Positions 31,520 to 42,900 of a stretch of DNA of 64,000 nt are shown here, one piece after another. Position numbers and translations under genes: made by a program. The DNA comes from Gambelia wislizenii (lineage: Eukaryota; Chordata; Lepidosauria; Squamata; Crotaphytidae), in contig JAUMIR010000003.1 in the NCBI GenBank assembly GCA_030847615.1, forward strand, positions 338,897,756-338,961,755. Reading direction: 5' to 3'. The notes beneath the pieces were generated by a model. The model was not told the origin of the DNA and ran no database searches. It saw only the letters and a list, made by a program, of their open reading frames with translations. Within the stretch, counting starts at the first letter, position 1, and every line of letters starts with the position of its first letter.

Positions 31520-31772
31520 TCTCCAGTTGTTGTTATGCCTTCAAGTCATTTTTTTTATTTATGGTGGCCTAAGGCAAGCCTATCATGGGTTTTGGGGGGT
31601 TTTTTTGGATAAGATTTGTTTAGAAGTGGGTTGCCTTTGCCTTCCTCTGAGGCTGAGAGAGTGTGTCTTGCCCAGGATCACCCAGTGGGTTTCCATGGCT
31701 GAGTGGGGACTTGAACCCTGGTCTTCAGAGTTGTAGTCCAGTGCTCAAACTGCTACGCCAAACTGGCTCTCC
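31520..31772 (-). mobile_element. tRNA-derived SINE, antisense, near complete
   Basis: On the minus strand it begins at about 31770 with a tRNA-like head (ggcgtagcagtttgagc as box A, gggttcaagtcccc as box B), continues with a body, and ends near 31520 with gacttgaaggcataacaac. Not a functional tRNA gene because it lacks a complete fold and is followed by SINE body. Confidence 0.7.
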
Positions 31773-31849
31773 CATCTCTTAATAAAGCTATATTAATTAG
31801 AACTCAGAAAAAAAAAATTCTGATATGGGAAAGCTTTAGCTTGGCAGCA

Positions 31850-32960
31850 GAAACTAGTTAAGGAAGTGTCTGTGCTCATTTCCCTATGGCAGGCTTAAGA
31901 CATTTTGCCAGTGGAGGTGAGCAGAAAATGGAGATCACAGCAAGTCATGGTACACAGGGCACTGAAAGCTGGCCAAGCTAAGTTGACATGAGACAGAAAA
32001 TGCTCAAAGCATTCCCTCCCTGGCTGTAAAAATAATAATGCTACTGTAATCCGTGATCATCAATTAAATAACTCACCATTTGTTGACCTTTCCAATAACC
32101 TAAATCTGATGCCGGAGGGAGTCATCTTGCTCTGTCTAATGGTAGGACTGGACCAACCCTTGTGAATGAATTCCACAACATATATGTTCAAGAGAATTTA
32201 TATGAGAATACTTCCTTTGGAATTAATTTTTACTAGCCTTTGCATTTTGCAGAATGCATTCATAAAACTTAAACATGGGGCGGGGGCAGGGAGAGAGAGA
32301 GAGGAATGGCATTGCTCTGGCACCATATGATTTATTGTCCCTGAGTTTTCCTTTATAAAACTGACACTCTCCTGGCTGATAAACCCTGATATATGTTGCC
32401 TTCAGTGGGCTTCTGATAAAAGTTGCTTGCCAAGCAGCCTCAGTTGGCGGCCTTGGCAAACAGGCCAGGAGCCACGTTCACCTTAGGAGAATGTTAATTA
32501 CAATTTGATATAATAAAACATGCTTATGGGTCAAAGGAAACAAAACAACCAAGAGAGATACAATCAGTGCATAAAGATTTGTGAACTGAAGTCCCTCCCC
32601 CTGAAGTCCTTGGCCCTGCCCAAGCTCTTACGGAAGTACTGGAGCAATCTCTGACTGGCTAGCTTGTTTGGCTAATGCAGAAGCCATTCATTTTTTGGTT
32701 GTTATTATCATCAGGGTAATGCTCAAAGTGACTGGCATGCCAATACTGAGACATGGCAGGACATTGAGACACTCCACACTGGTGATTTGTGCATCATGTC
32801 ACTTAATGTTGCTACTTGATTCTCGTTTCACCACTCTTCTACACCTTCAAATAGAAAGGCGGCACATTCGCGGGAGTTTTGCTTGTTGCATGGGTTGTGA
32901 TGTTTGATGTGGATGTGTCCAGCCCTTTCAAATCCCCCAAATGTGTTTTCAGATTGTTAC
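31850..32960. other. Repeat-poor stretch, possible conserved non-coding sequence
   Basis: No element signature over about 1.1 kb. It contains an NFI-like TTGGC-N-GCC arrangement near 32445, GTTAATTACAATTTG near 32494 and other AT-rich homeobox-like words. No open frame of quality. Conservation untested. Confidence 0.25.
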
Positions 32961-33065
32961 AAGCCTCACATAATCTCTGTTTCTTCCTCTGTGCCTACTT
33001 ATCTTTGTTTTTATAAATTTTTAAATTTTCTGTAATGGTATAATACTAAAACATATTATCCCTAT

Positions 33066-33167
33066 TTGGCAGGGAAATCAATCCTCTGCCATCTCACTCT
33101 TTCAGGTACTTTTAAAATGTCTCAGTTTCTCTCTCTTCCTCCCACTTTGTCCTCAGCTTACTTCAGT
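33066..33167 (+). repeat. Dispersed repeat family X, copy 3, left piece
   Basis: tttggcagggaaatc, aatcctctgccatc, atgtctcagtttct match copy 2. Ends in cagt, repeated at 34073-34076. Confidence 0.6.
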
Positions 33168-34072
33168 TGTTACCCAAATTGTGTGGAGTCCATGGGGACC
33201 CTCTGATATCCTAATATTAAATTAGAGAATTTAGCTAACTCAGCTTGGCATGTGAGAGGTCAGGCAACAGTGGGACCTTTTCACCTATGTATGCCAGTAA
33301 TAATGGAGGAGATTCTAAGCCAAAAGGTATGATTAAATGATCTTTACTAGAGAATAATTGTCAACACAGTCATGCAAACATTCAGGTTTCAGACACTCAC
33401 ACAAGGCTATCAAAGACAGTTGGAAGTATTTGGTTAGAAGTGTAGGATAAGGGGATAGTGGGTTATACTGTACCGATCCTGCAGAACTGAGATCGCGAAG
33501 AACACCAACAGTGAGGGGGTCTGGAAGACTGTATGGTTACACAGTCTGATGTGAAGTTGAGAAGAAGATGAACTGTGTGCCTGGCTACACAGACTGATAT
33601 GGAGTCAATAGGAAGGGAATCTGTGAGCACTTGGGTGGTGTTTTAGGGTGATATTTATATGAAATAATTCCCCTGAAGGGATGAGACTTTGAATGGAATG
33701 CAGTGTTTCTCAGAGGCTCCCATGACTAAAAAAGGGTGCTCCAGAAGAGTTAATGATCGCTAATGGGTGCTGTATTTGGAATTGAATAGGAACAGGCAAG
33801 GTCTTTTGTTGGAGGGGAGCAAGAGAAGAAGGACTCTGCTATTGTTGAGTGGATTAGTGAGTGATTCACCTTGAGGTGTTAACTCTCTGACCTGGGTATT
33901 TGGTTTGGGGGAATTTCCAAAGGCACTTCCCTTGCTCTTACATGAATCCCACTTTGGTATTTCAGGGGTTCCTGGTTTACCTGCAACCACATGCATGACC
34001 ACACTTAGCCAAATTATTAAATATAGCCAATTATTTGATATTCCAAGATGGGGGCTATAAGGGTAGGTAACA
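33168..34072 (-). mobile_element. Solo LTR (retrovirus-like or gypsy-like), antisense
   Basis: 905 bp bounded by TGTTACC and GGTAACA and by the 4-bp direct repeat cagt. It contains no coding sequence. It aligns throughout with the reverse of 50788-51733 (for example cctatgtatgccagtaata versus cctttgtatactggtaata), so both are LTRs of one family; the AATAAA in the other copy sets the sense strand. Solo LTRs result from recombination between the two LTRs of an insertion. Confidence 0.65.
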
Positions 34073-34330
34073 CAGTTGCTACAAACTGAGTTCAAATCAC
34101 TGTACATAAGCAGTTTGTATTCAGTTAATTCAGTAGGGAGGAGAGGAGAGGAGATAGTAGACTTTTTCCTTCCCAGTAGGCTCAGGCAAAAGCAAACTGC
34201 TGCAGCTTCTCCTAGTTTGAGTGTTCTTCCTCATTAATAACTTTTAGCATCTTGACAACATTCTGATGTTACTTGGACACTGGTGTCCCAGTTTTCACTA
34301 GTGAAATGTTGGAAGATATACTAAAATACT
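34073..34330 (+). repeat. Dispersed repeat family X, copy 3, right piece
   Basis: Continues copy 3: tttgtattcagttaattcag, ggcaaaagcaaactgctg, gatgttacttggacac, gaaatgttggaag. Confidence 0.65.
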
Positions 34331-34411
34331 TCAGTGTAGTGCTGCAGTGTTTCTTTCCTCAGAACAAGATTTCCTCAGAACCCCCCTTCCAATACCTCAG
34401 TTCACACAATA

Positions 34412-34744
34412 AGGACTTTTTCGGATGGCGATCTGTAACGGAAGCAGCCTCGTCCCCGTTGCGAGGCTGCAGCGCAGCAGGGGGTCCGTTTCAGATAACG
34501 CTGTCCCCCTACCAATACTGTTGCAGAAGAGCTGGGAGGCTGCAGCGCTATATTTAGCGATTTTCTAATCATGGAAGTTGACCGTGATTAGAAAATCGCT
34601 AAATATAGCGCTGCAGCCTCCCAGCTCTTCTGCAACAGTATCGGTAGGGGGACAGCGTCATCCGAAATGGACCCCCTGCCACGCTGCAGCCTCGCAACGG
34701 GGACGAGGCTGCTTCCGTCACAGATCGCCATCCGAAAAAGTCCT
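34412..34744. mobile_element. Near-perfect foldback MITE, 333 bp, with TA target duplication
   Basis: Each half is about 160 bp and nearly exact in reverse complement (aggactttttcggatggcg, ggaagcagcctcgtcc, gcagggggtcc, ctgggaggctgcagcgctat, agcgattttctaatca). The loop is a few bases around 34572-34582. TA lies at 34410-34411 and 34745-34746. No coding capacity. The high arm identity suggests recent formation. Confidence 0.9.
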
Positions 34745-35049
34745 TAGAGTGCCTGGGGTGGGGAGTGACGGAAATAAATATAAAGAAGAGGGTAGAAACA
34801 TCCTGAAAACAGAGTGAGGGATTGGACCTGCATACTTTGTTTTTCACAATTAATGTGATGACAATTCTTTTTCTTTTTGCAAAAAAGAGGCTTATGGGTA
34901 GTAACAACATTTTGTAATTCTGTGGGAAATGGGGTGGGGAGAGATAGCCCAAAACACAGCATGACTTGGAAAATGTAATTCGGAGAAGAAACAAGAGACA
35001 CATCTCAGGATGCTCAAAAGATGGTCCATTTATTAGCAGAAAAGCCTGA

Positions 35050-35865
35050 TGTGTTTTGGCCATCATGTGCTCTGAAGGCCTCTCCGTTGACGCCCCCTTG
35101 TCATGGGAGAGAGGCTTGCGTATCCTCATGATGTTTTGAGCTATGCTGGTGGTGGCATAAAGCCACCGATATGGTCTCCCATGCCAGACAGGTCAAAACC
35201 GAAGGGTCTGACAAAGAGCGTCAAAGGGCAGGATGGGCTCTCTAGCCTTGTGGCAACCATCCTAGGAGAAGGAAAACTCTAATCCCAAACCAGGGCAGAT
35301 GGTGCTCGTCCAACCCTGTAAGGTCAACCATCTAAGAGAAGGAAACTCTAATCAAACCTACGGCCCAAGGACCTTGCTGCCACGTCCATGCTTGCAAAGC
35401 CACGGCAGATGAATCTCTGGTTTAAAGGGTGAGGCCAGTTCTGTGCACGCTGCGCTCCACCAGAAAAATCCATTGCACAGGCTCAAAGGACAAATCCAGT
35501 TCCAAAAAAGCCCTGTAGCAATAGGTGAGGGACGAAATGGCAGGTGTAAAGAGGCACTGGAAGCCACAGACCTAACCCTGCATGCAGGCAGTTCAGGACA
35601 TTGGTCGCTCGAGGCTGACCCAGGAGATGACAGTCTTGTTCAGCAGCATCCTCAACAACCAAGCACCCTTTTGAAAGGAGAGCACTGCTTGCTCCATATG
35701 GAGAGGGGCCTAGAAAAGGTGGCCTAACGAAAGCTCATCCCCAACTACCTGGTTGGCTAGCCGCAGCCAACGGGCATCTTCTGATGCGGTCAAACCAAGG
35801 CAAAGAAACAAAGGCACACACCGGCCTCCAAAGGTGTAAATAAACTGACACTTGCATGCTGGAAC
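35050..35865 (+). mobile_element. AP-endonuclease LINE, 5' part (left of the copia insertion)
   Basis: The stretch looks like a LINE leader and ends in an open frame reading VKPRQRNKGTHRPPASKGVN-like residues and then KLTLACWN at 35843-35865. W-N is the start of the conserved W-N-V-R-T-M motif at the head of LINE endonucleases; the rest is found only after the copia element. The 5' boundary is uncertain. Confidence 0.55.
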
Positions 35866-36363
35866 TGTCAGGAAATGACATGGATGTGACTACAAGATGG
35901 AGCTGTAAGCTTAGAAATGAAAGTAGTTAAGCTCCAGTGGCAGGTGTGTGTGTGAGTTAGCATTTGAGAGTATGCACACCCGAGATGCCTGATGTAACAG
36001 GAATTGTTTAAGTGCCTATAAAAAGGAGATGGGAATTATCTCCTGAGTGGGTTTGTTGTGGATGGTGGTTGGTGAAGCAGTTTGTTGGTTTAAGAGAGAT
36101 TGTTCTATACTCTGTGTATATATTGTAAATATACTGCAAACAAAGATTAAAGCCCTCAAGTTGAGTGAAGGCTGGCCTTGTTGCTGTCTTTATTTGGCAA
36201 GCCAGAGCTCAAGGCAGTATGCTGGGGTGAAGGAATTTTTCCTTCTCAGCCTGGAGTCTTTTGCAGAAGTCTCTCCAGAAACCTTCTCCTTGGTGTCCTG
36301 TCGATGTGGAACAACTCTGCAGGTGGTTGTGGTGGACACAGCGCGTCTTTCTATGCCCCAACA
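35866..36363 (+). repeat. Copia left LTR
   Basis: TGTCAGGAAATGACATGG to CCCCAACA. Has a TATA-like word in cctataaaaagg (36016-36027) and an ATTAAA-like poly(A) word near 36147. Compared by eye it differs from the right LTR at about 15 positions plus a 2-bp indel, roughly 3 percent. Confidence 0.9.
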
Positions 36364-36364
36364 A

Positions 36365-36379
36365 GGGTTATGGGCCCAG
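36365..36379 (+). promoter_or_regulatory. Copia primer binding site, half tRNA-iMet type
   Basis: GGGTTATGGGCCCAG starts one base after the LTR. It is the exact complement of the anticodon stem-loop of initiator tRNA-Met (CTGGGCCCATAACCC). Use of an internal tRNA-iMet fragment as primer is established for Drosophila copia. Confidence 0.85.
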
Positions 36380-36620
36380 TGACTGCGTGGACAATGCTTG
36401 AGAAGCTGTGGGAGATATAGTTCTGCAAGTGGTGAGCTGTTTTGTGTTCCTGGAGGGCTGAAGAGAAAAGTCCTGTAAAGGAGTGAGTTAAGCGTGTCTA
36501 CTCAGGGACAGTGCTCTAATCTGTTTGTTTGCTTTGGAAGCTAATTGTTCTTGGCAGCCTGCCTGGACTGTTATCAGTGTGTTTGTTTGCATCTGTTTAA
36601 GTTGCAGACTCAGTGCAAAC

Positions 36621-37351
36621 ATGGAAACAGCAGTCAGGTTTGAAAAGCTGTCTGAAAATAACTATGCTTCCTGGAAAATTTACATAGAGGCTTTGCTAAT
36701 TAAGCAGGATTTATGGGACTATGTAAAGAAACAATCTGACCCTGCTAATGAAGATGAATTAATAGGTAATGAAAAAGCTAGAGCAACAATTATTTTGGCT
36801 TTAGAACTGAATCAGCTGAATAATATAACAGATAAGAGGTCAGCATTTGAAGTCTGGAAAGCTCTTGAGAATGTCACCCAACCAGCTGGAGCCTTGTCAA
36901 AAATGCTGTGCAGCAGAAAGCTGTATTGTTGTAAACAGCAGGAAGGTGAATCCGTGCTTGTGCATTTAAAAAGGATGCAGGATAATTTCACAGAGTGCAC
37001 AGAATTCGGATTCGTGGCATCCGAATAGAAGAAACCCAAAAAGCTTTTATACTCCTGAGTAGTCTAAACAGTGAGTGGGAGTTTCTAATGTACAATCTCC
37101 AAGGAGTAGCTGAAGCTGATTTAAATGTTGACCTCGTGGCATCCAGAATATTGGAAGAGGCACAGAGGAGAGACTCAGAGGAGAGCTTCAAGGGAGTGAC
37201 CAGCTGGAGGAGACAACCAACCAACCAATCCACATCCTTGTCTGAGGAAGGGAGTGCTGCTGTCTGCAGAACACGGAGATGTTTTTCCTGTGGAGAGACT
37301 GGACATTTGATAAAGAACTGTCCTAAGGTCTCTGCAGCAAAGAAAGGATAG
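36621..37351 (+). pseudogene. Copia Gag with zinc knuckle, frameshifted
   Basis: The likely start is ATG 36621 (METAVRFEKLSENNYASWKI, the typical copia Gag opening with the N-Y-x-x-W motif). The frame continues through LIKQDLWDYVKKQSDP and RSAFEVWKALENV to a stop at 37026. The next part is in another frame from about 36995: KAFILLSSLNSEWEFLMYNL, and then the zinc knuckle CFSCGETGHLIKNC (C-x2-C-x4-H-x4-C) before a stop at 37349. One frameshift near 37000-37020 separates the halves. Gag would form the particle and bind RNA. Confidence 0.85.
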
Positions 37352-37429
37352 AACTCACAAAGAAAAAGAAAAGACAAGCCCCAAGATGGGAGGGGGTTTG
37401 CTACTACTGTAGAGGGAGTTGTAAATGAG

Positions 37430-39330
37430 AAAAAGGACCAGTCTGTCTGGATTTTGGACAGTAGGTGTTCTCACCATATGACCCCTGATAGGGAAAAACT
37501 ACAGAGCCCAAAGCCAGCACCAGTGGACACTGTGGTATTTGCAGATGATGAATCTGGCAGTGTAGAGATTCAAGCGTCTGTATTAATCCCTGGTTTAAAC
37601 AAGGTATTTCCTAATGTACTGTGTGCACCAAAATTACAAAATAGCCTCATAAGTGTGGCATCCCTAACCAGTGATGGATATGAAATCCTTTTCAAAGGAG
37701 ATGAGGGGATTGTGTCCAAGGAGGGAGTAGTATATGGTAAAGCCATAAAGAAAAATCACATTTATCAAATGGTAGCACAGGTGCAGTGTGGGAATGTAAC
37801 AAATAAGCCACTGCCTGATGGGTGTGCTCATTACCTTCATAGAGTTATGGGCCATATAAGCTTCAAAAGTTTGCGAAACCTAGAGAAGGTTTGCCCAGAG
37901 TTTAAGGTAGAGAACTGTAAAAGTTACCTGGACTGTGCTATTTGCAAAAAAATAAAGGTCAAGGCTTACCCTGTAGCAAAGGTGATCAAATGCATAACCC
38001 AGAGGCCTTTTAGGATTGTACATACAGATTTATCAGGGCCGCATCAAGTAAAGAGTATAGGGGGATGCAGATTTACCCTATTAATAGTAGATAGGCATAC
38101 CAGATTTACCTATGTGGCAATGCTCAAAACCAAAAGTGAGGCTGCTGATATGATCAAAAAATGGGTCAATTGTGTTGAAAGGGAGTTTCCCTACAAAGTT
38201 GGCACTTTTGTGAGAGACAAAGGTGGGGAATTCTTAAGTAGTAATTTGCAGCAGTGGTTTGGGCGGAAAGGGATCCAACATAAAACTATAGAAATCCCGG
38301 ATGTCCAGCTGAGGATGGTTTGGCTGAACATAGGATTGAGATGATAAACCAAATAAGGGATTGTATGTTAGAAGATTCTGGAGCACCAGCTAATTTGTGG
38401 GGAGAAGCAACAAGAGCCACATGTCATATTGTAAATAGGTTATGGTGCAGTGCGATAAACCAAACACCATACTACTTATTGTATGGAAGAGCACCAAACC
38501 TAAAGTACTTAAGAGTGTTTAGACAATTTTCATCAGTGTACATTCCTCCTCAGTTCAGGAAAAAGAATCAGCCCAAAAGTCAAAGGTTGTGTTTTGTGAG
38601 CTATGAGGGGAAAAAATATAGGTTCCTGGTGGATGGGAACAGGATTTTGTATTCAAGGAGTGCTAAGTTTGAGACTCATGCTGGGTGAAAGAGAGTGTAT
38701 CCTGACCAGAATGTTGTTGTAGAACAGAAAGCCAGTGTGGTAGATAAGAACAACGGAAATGGAGGGGTGCATGCATCCAGGGATGTCTTAGATGAGAAAC
38801 CAGGTGTGTCACAACCGCCTGGAATTTCGAGTAAACAGGGCACTTTGAAGATGCCTGGTACTCCAGAAGAGCCTAGCACTTCATTAGACTTGCAACCAAA
38901 GCCAGAGATAGTGACTGTGAAACAAGAACAAGTTGAGACTCATGGACAAGACACTCAGGCCTGTGTTAGTAGCAATGACACTGAGGGTGGTCAAGGTACA
39001 TTCCTGATTCCCATGAGGTCTCAGAAAGGAAAGTTTTTTGTAGTAAAGCAGGGACAAGCCTCTTCTGTGGCAGCAGTAAATAGAACTGAAAACACTCCAG
39101 AAAGAGCCAGGAGAACATGCATTAAGCAGGAGGGGTGGAAGAAAACCAAAGCTCTGGTGTGTGTGGCAGAGTATAGCCAGGATATGTTTGGTGGGATGGT
39201 CAGGCCTGTAAGTAAAAGGAACTTGACAAATGATAGCACCAGGGAAGCCAGAGCCGGGTGGGTCAGTAGCATAGGCTATCAAGGTCTAGGAAAACACTGT
39301 GATGTTGTAAATAATGGGAACAGAGTCTGA
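37430..39330 (+). pseudogene. Copia protease-integrase fragment without RT
   Basis: Starts with the copia protease signature WILDSRCSHHMT; the family has D-S-G-C here, so the active-site Gly is Arg (codon AGG near 37460). Next come LISVASLTSDGYEILF, the GAG-pre-integrase zinc motif (HYLHRVMGH ... CAIC), and integrase pieces IVHTDLSGP (first Asp), LLIVDRHTRFTYV, and FVRDKGGEFLSS (second Asp). A frameshift near 38310 precedes AEHRIEMINQIRDCMLEDS (the E region), ANLWGEATRATCHIVNR and TPYYLLYGRAPNLKYLRVF. After a stop at 38688 about 210 codons of Pro/Glu/Gln-rich linker follow to 39330. No reverse transcriptase or RNase H motif is seen before the right LTR. Confidence 0.85.
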
Positions 39331-39409
39331 GACTCTAGAGATATCAGCGAGTAAAGTCACAGTATATAAAAGGACAGGTGTAAATGACACATGGGACACA
39401 CCACATGTC

Positions 39410-39422
39410 ATTTGGAGGGGAA
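39410..39422 (+). promoter_or_regulatory. Copia polypurine tract
   Basis: tggaggggaa directly abuts the right LTR TGTCAGG, as expected of the primer for plus-strand synthesis. Confidence 0.75.
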
Positions 39423-39918
39423 TGTCAGGAAATGACATGGATGTGACCACAAGATGGAGCTGTAAGCTTAGAAATGAAAGTAGTTAAGCTCCAGTGTCAG
39501 GTGTGTGTGAGTTAGCATTTGAGAGTATGCACACCTGAGATGCCTGATGTAACAGGCATTGTTTAACTGCCTATAAAAAGGAGATGGGAATTATCTCCTA
39601 AGTGGGTTTGTTGTGGATGGTGGTTGACGAAGCAGTTTGTTGGTTTAAGAGAGATTGTTCTATACTCTGTGTATACATTGTAAATATACTGCAAACAAAG
39701 ATTAAAGCCCTCAAGTTGAGTGAAGGCTGGCCTTGTTGCTATCTTTATTTGGCAAGCCAGAGCTCAAGGCAGTGTGCTGGGGTGAAGGAATTTTTCCTTC
39801 TCAGCCTGGAGTCTTTTGCAGAAGTCTCTCCAGAAACCTTCTCCTTGGCGTCCTGTCGACGTGGAACAACTCTGCAGGTGGTCGTGGTGGACACAGCGCG
39901 TCTTTCTACGCCCCAACA
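39423..39918 (+). repeat. Copia right LTR
   Basis: Same sequence as the left LTR, ending CCCCAACA. Confidence 0.9.
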
Positions 39919-42900
39919 TGCAAGATTCTGAAGATAGTGGACGGCCTGAGCGTCGTTCTGCCCTAACAGCCCATGAACAATCATGACTTAACATTTACAT
40001 CGCTGCTCTTAGTGAAGTTCGCCTCCATGAGGAAGGCAGCCTTAAAGAACATGGCGCCGGCTACACACTTTACTGGTCTGACAAACCCAAAACTGAAAAA
40101 CATCTTTCAGGAGTAGGCTTTATGATTAAAAACTCCATTGCCTCCAAACTCGAAACCTTGCCAACAGGACACTCTAATCACATTATTTCATTACGCCTCC
40201 CACATGTTGTTCTCTTTAGTATATATGCCCCATCTATGCAAGCTGACCCTGTAGAGAAAGACAAATTCTACACAGACCTATGCCAACTCATTCAAAAAGT
40301 CCCTGTAGAAGATAAAATTATTATCCTTGGTGACTTCAATGCCAGAGTAGGAAAGAACTCTGAAGCCTGGAAAGGTGTCTTAGGCAAGCATGGTGTTGGA
40401 AATTACAATGACAACGGACGCCTCCTGCTAGAGTTCTGTGCAGAACAACAGCTGACTATTACAAACACAATCTTTCAGCAGAAAGATAGCTTGAAGACAA
40501 CCTGGACGTATCCTCAGTTCAAACAATGGCACCTCATCGACTATGTTCTAGTCCGCCAGAGAAACATTTGTGATGTCCGCCATACTCGAGTGATGCCCAG
40601 TGCAGAATGCCAGACAGATCATTGCCTCATCAGATGTAAACTAAATCTTCATCTTAAGTTCAAACCTAAGAGGGGTGGCATCTTAAAGAAGAGACTCCAA
40701 GTCAACAATCTTCAACAAGCTACCATGAGAGACAACTTCCAGGCAAACCTGCAAACAAAACTTGAAAACCATCTTACAGATCCTTCTCCTACAGTGCTCT
40801 GGCAACATATCAAAAACAGTATCCTCCAGTTTGCGGAAGAATCCCTTGGGTTCTCCCACAAGAAAAATCAAGACTGGTTTGTTGAAAACAACCAAGAGAT
40901 CCAGGAGCTGTTGGCAAAGAAGAGAACTGCTCACCAGGCATACCTCGCCCAGCCAACCTGCCATGTAAGAAAAGCAGCTTTCCGCCTCACATGTAGTAAA
41001 CTTCAACAAAGGCTCTGAGACATGCAGAACAATACTACTGTAAGAGCTTCCAAATACTGCTGTAAGAGCTTCATAACATCCTCTATGGATCAATATAGCA
41101 GAAAAGACACAACGCTGTGCAGATCTGGGTGATCATAGACGATTTTATGAAGCTCTTACAGCAGTATTTGGACTTACTTATCAAGTCCAAAGCTCCTTAC
41201 ACAGTACAGATGGTCAAACATTAATTACTGATAAAGCCTCCATCCTGAATCAATCCAACATATGATACAAAACCCGATGAAAAATGAATTGGACATAGCT
41301 CCCACTTTGGAAGAGACCTTTAAGGCCATACAGCAGATGAAAAACAGCAAGGCAGCTGGGATTGGTGGAATCCCACCTGAAGTTTGGAAACACGAGGTCA
41401 TGCACTCCACAAAAAATTCCACGAATTCCTTGTGAATTGCTGGGAAAACAGGGAATTGCCATCAGACCTCCGAGATGCAGTCATCATCACGCTGTACAAG
41501 AAAAAAGGAGCAAAATCCAATTGCTCAAACTATCAAGGCATAACACTGCTCTCTGTTACTGGAAGAATCCTTGCAAGGATACTCCTGAACAGATTAGTTC
41601 CTGCTTTTGCAGAAGAACGTCTCCCTGAAAGCCAGTGTGGCTTCAGAGCCAATAGGAGTACAACAGACATGGTATTTGCCCTTAGACAACTGCAAGAAAA
41701 ATGTAGGGAGCAGAACAAGGGTCTCTATGTAACATTTGTCAACCTCACCAAAGCCTTCGACACTGTGAGTAGAAAAGGTCTGTGGCAGATCCTGGAAAGA
41801 CTAGGATGTCCCCCCAAATTCCTTAAAATGATTATCTTGGTACACGAGGGCCAGCGTGGTGATGCTCTTTCAGAGCCCTTTCTATGAACTAATGGAGTGA
41901 AGCAAGGTTGTGTTCTTGCACCAACTTTATTTACAATCTTCTTTAGCACGATGCTCCAAAGGGCTATGATGACGGCATCTATATACGTTACTGTACTGAT
42001 GGTAGCTTATTTAACTTAAGCCGTCTGAGGGCTCACACTAAGACTCTAAACCATCTAGTCCGTGAGCTGGCTCTTCGCTGATGATACTGCCCTTGTTGCC
42101 CACACAGAAGCAGCTCTGCAGCACCTAACATCCTGCTTTGGAACAGCTGCAGAGGTGTTTGGGCGCAGCCCAGGATGATCACCACCATCCCCACATTGCC
42201 GTCGGCAACTCTGTGCTCAAGTCCATTCAGTAGTTCACCTACCTGGGAAGCATCATCTCCTCAGATGCCAAGATTGACAAAGGGATCGATCACAGATTAG
42301 CAAAGGCATATAGTGCATTTGGAAGACTTCACAAAAGAGTCTGGAGCAATAAACACCTGAGGCAAAGCACAAAAATCAGTGTGTGTAGAGCCATTGTACT
42401 GTCTATTCTCCTTTATGGATCTGAAACATGGGTCACCTATCGCCACCACCTACGACTTCTCGAATGCTTTCATCAGTGCTGTCTATGCACAATCCTAAAT
42501 ATACACTGGACTGATTATCTGATGAATGTTGCTGTCCTTGAGCAAGCAGGGATCACCAGCATTCAGGCCATGATATTGAGAATGCAGCTGCGCTGGGCAG
42601 GTCACGTTTCTAGGATGGAGGACCATTGCCTCCCAAAAATACTACTCTACGGTGAACTCGCCATGGGTCAGCATAAGAAGGGCGCTCCAAAAAAGTGATG
42701 CAAAGACTCCCTGAAACAACATCTCAGGCTCGGCCAAATTGATCACCAACAATGGTCCACCCTGGCCTCACATCGGGAGGCATGGAGACGCACTATCCAC
42801 AATGCTGCAGCCTTATTTGAGAACTCACGCTGAACAAGTCTTGAAGAGAAACGACAATGCAGAAAGAATCACAACCCAGAAACAGCACCCAAGGAGACCT

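Larger units (their letters stand above)
35866..39918 (+). mobile_element. Ty1/copia LTR retrotransposon, internally deleted
   Basis: Two LTRs (498 and 496 bp) flank Gag, protease and integrase remnants in the order typical of copia elements. The primer site follows the left LTR and a purine tract precedes the right LTR. There is no reverse transcriptase or RNase H between integrase and the right LTR, so the copy is non-autonomous. It has no target duplication and interrupts a LINE. Copia elements are uncommon in vertebrates compared with other LTR types. Confidence 0.9.

Noticed and set aside
28520..31772. Possible tRNA genes (box A and box B words)
   Set aside because: They are heads of SINEs: no complete cloverleaf and they run into SINE bodies.
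36047..36382. 111-codon frame in the copia LTR, repeated at 39602-39931
   Set aside because: Present in both LTRs simply because the LTRs are duplicates; no domain seen.
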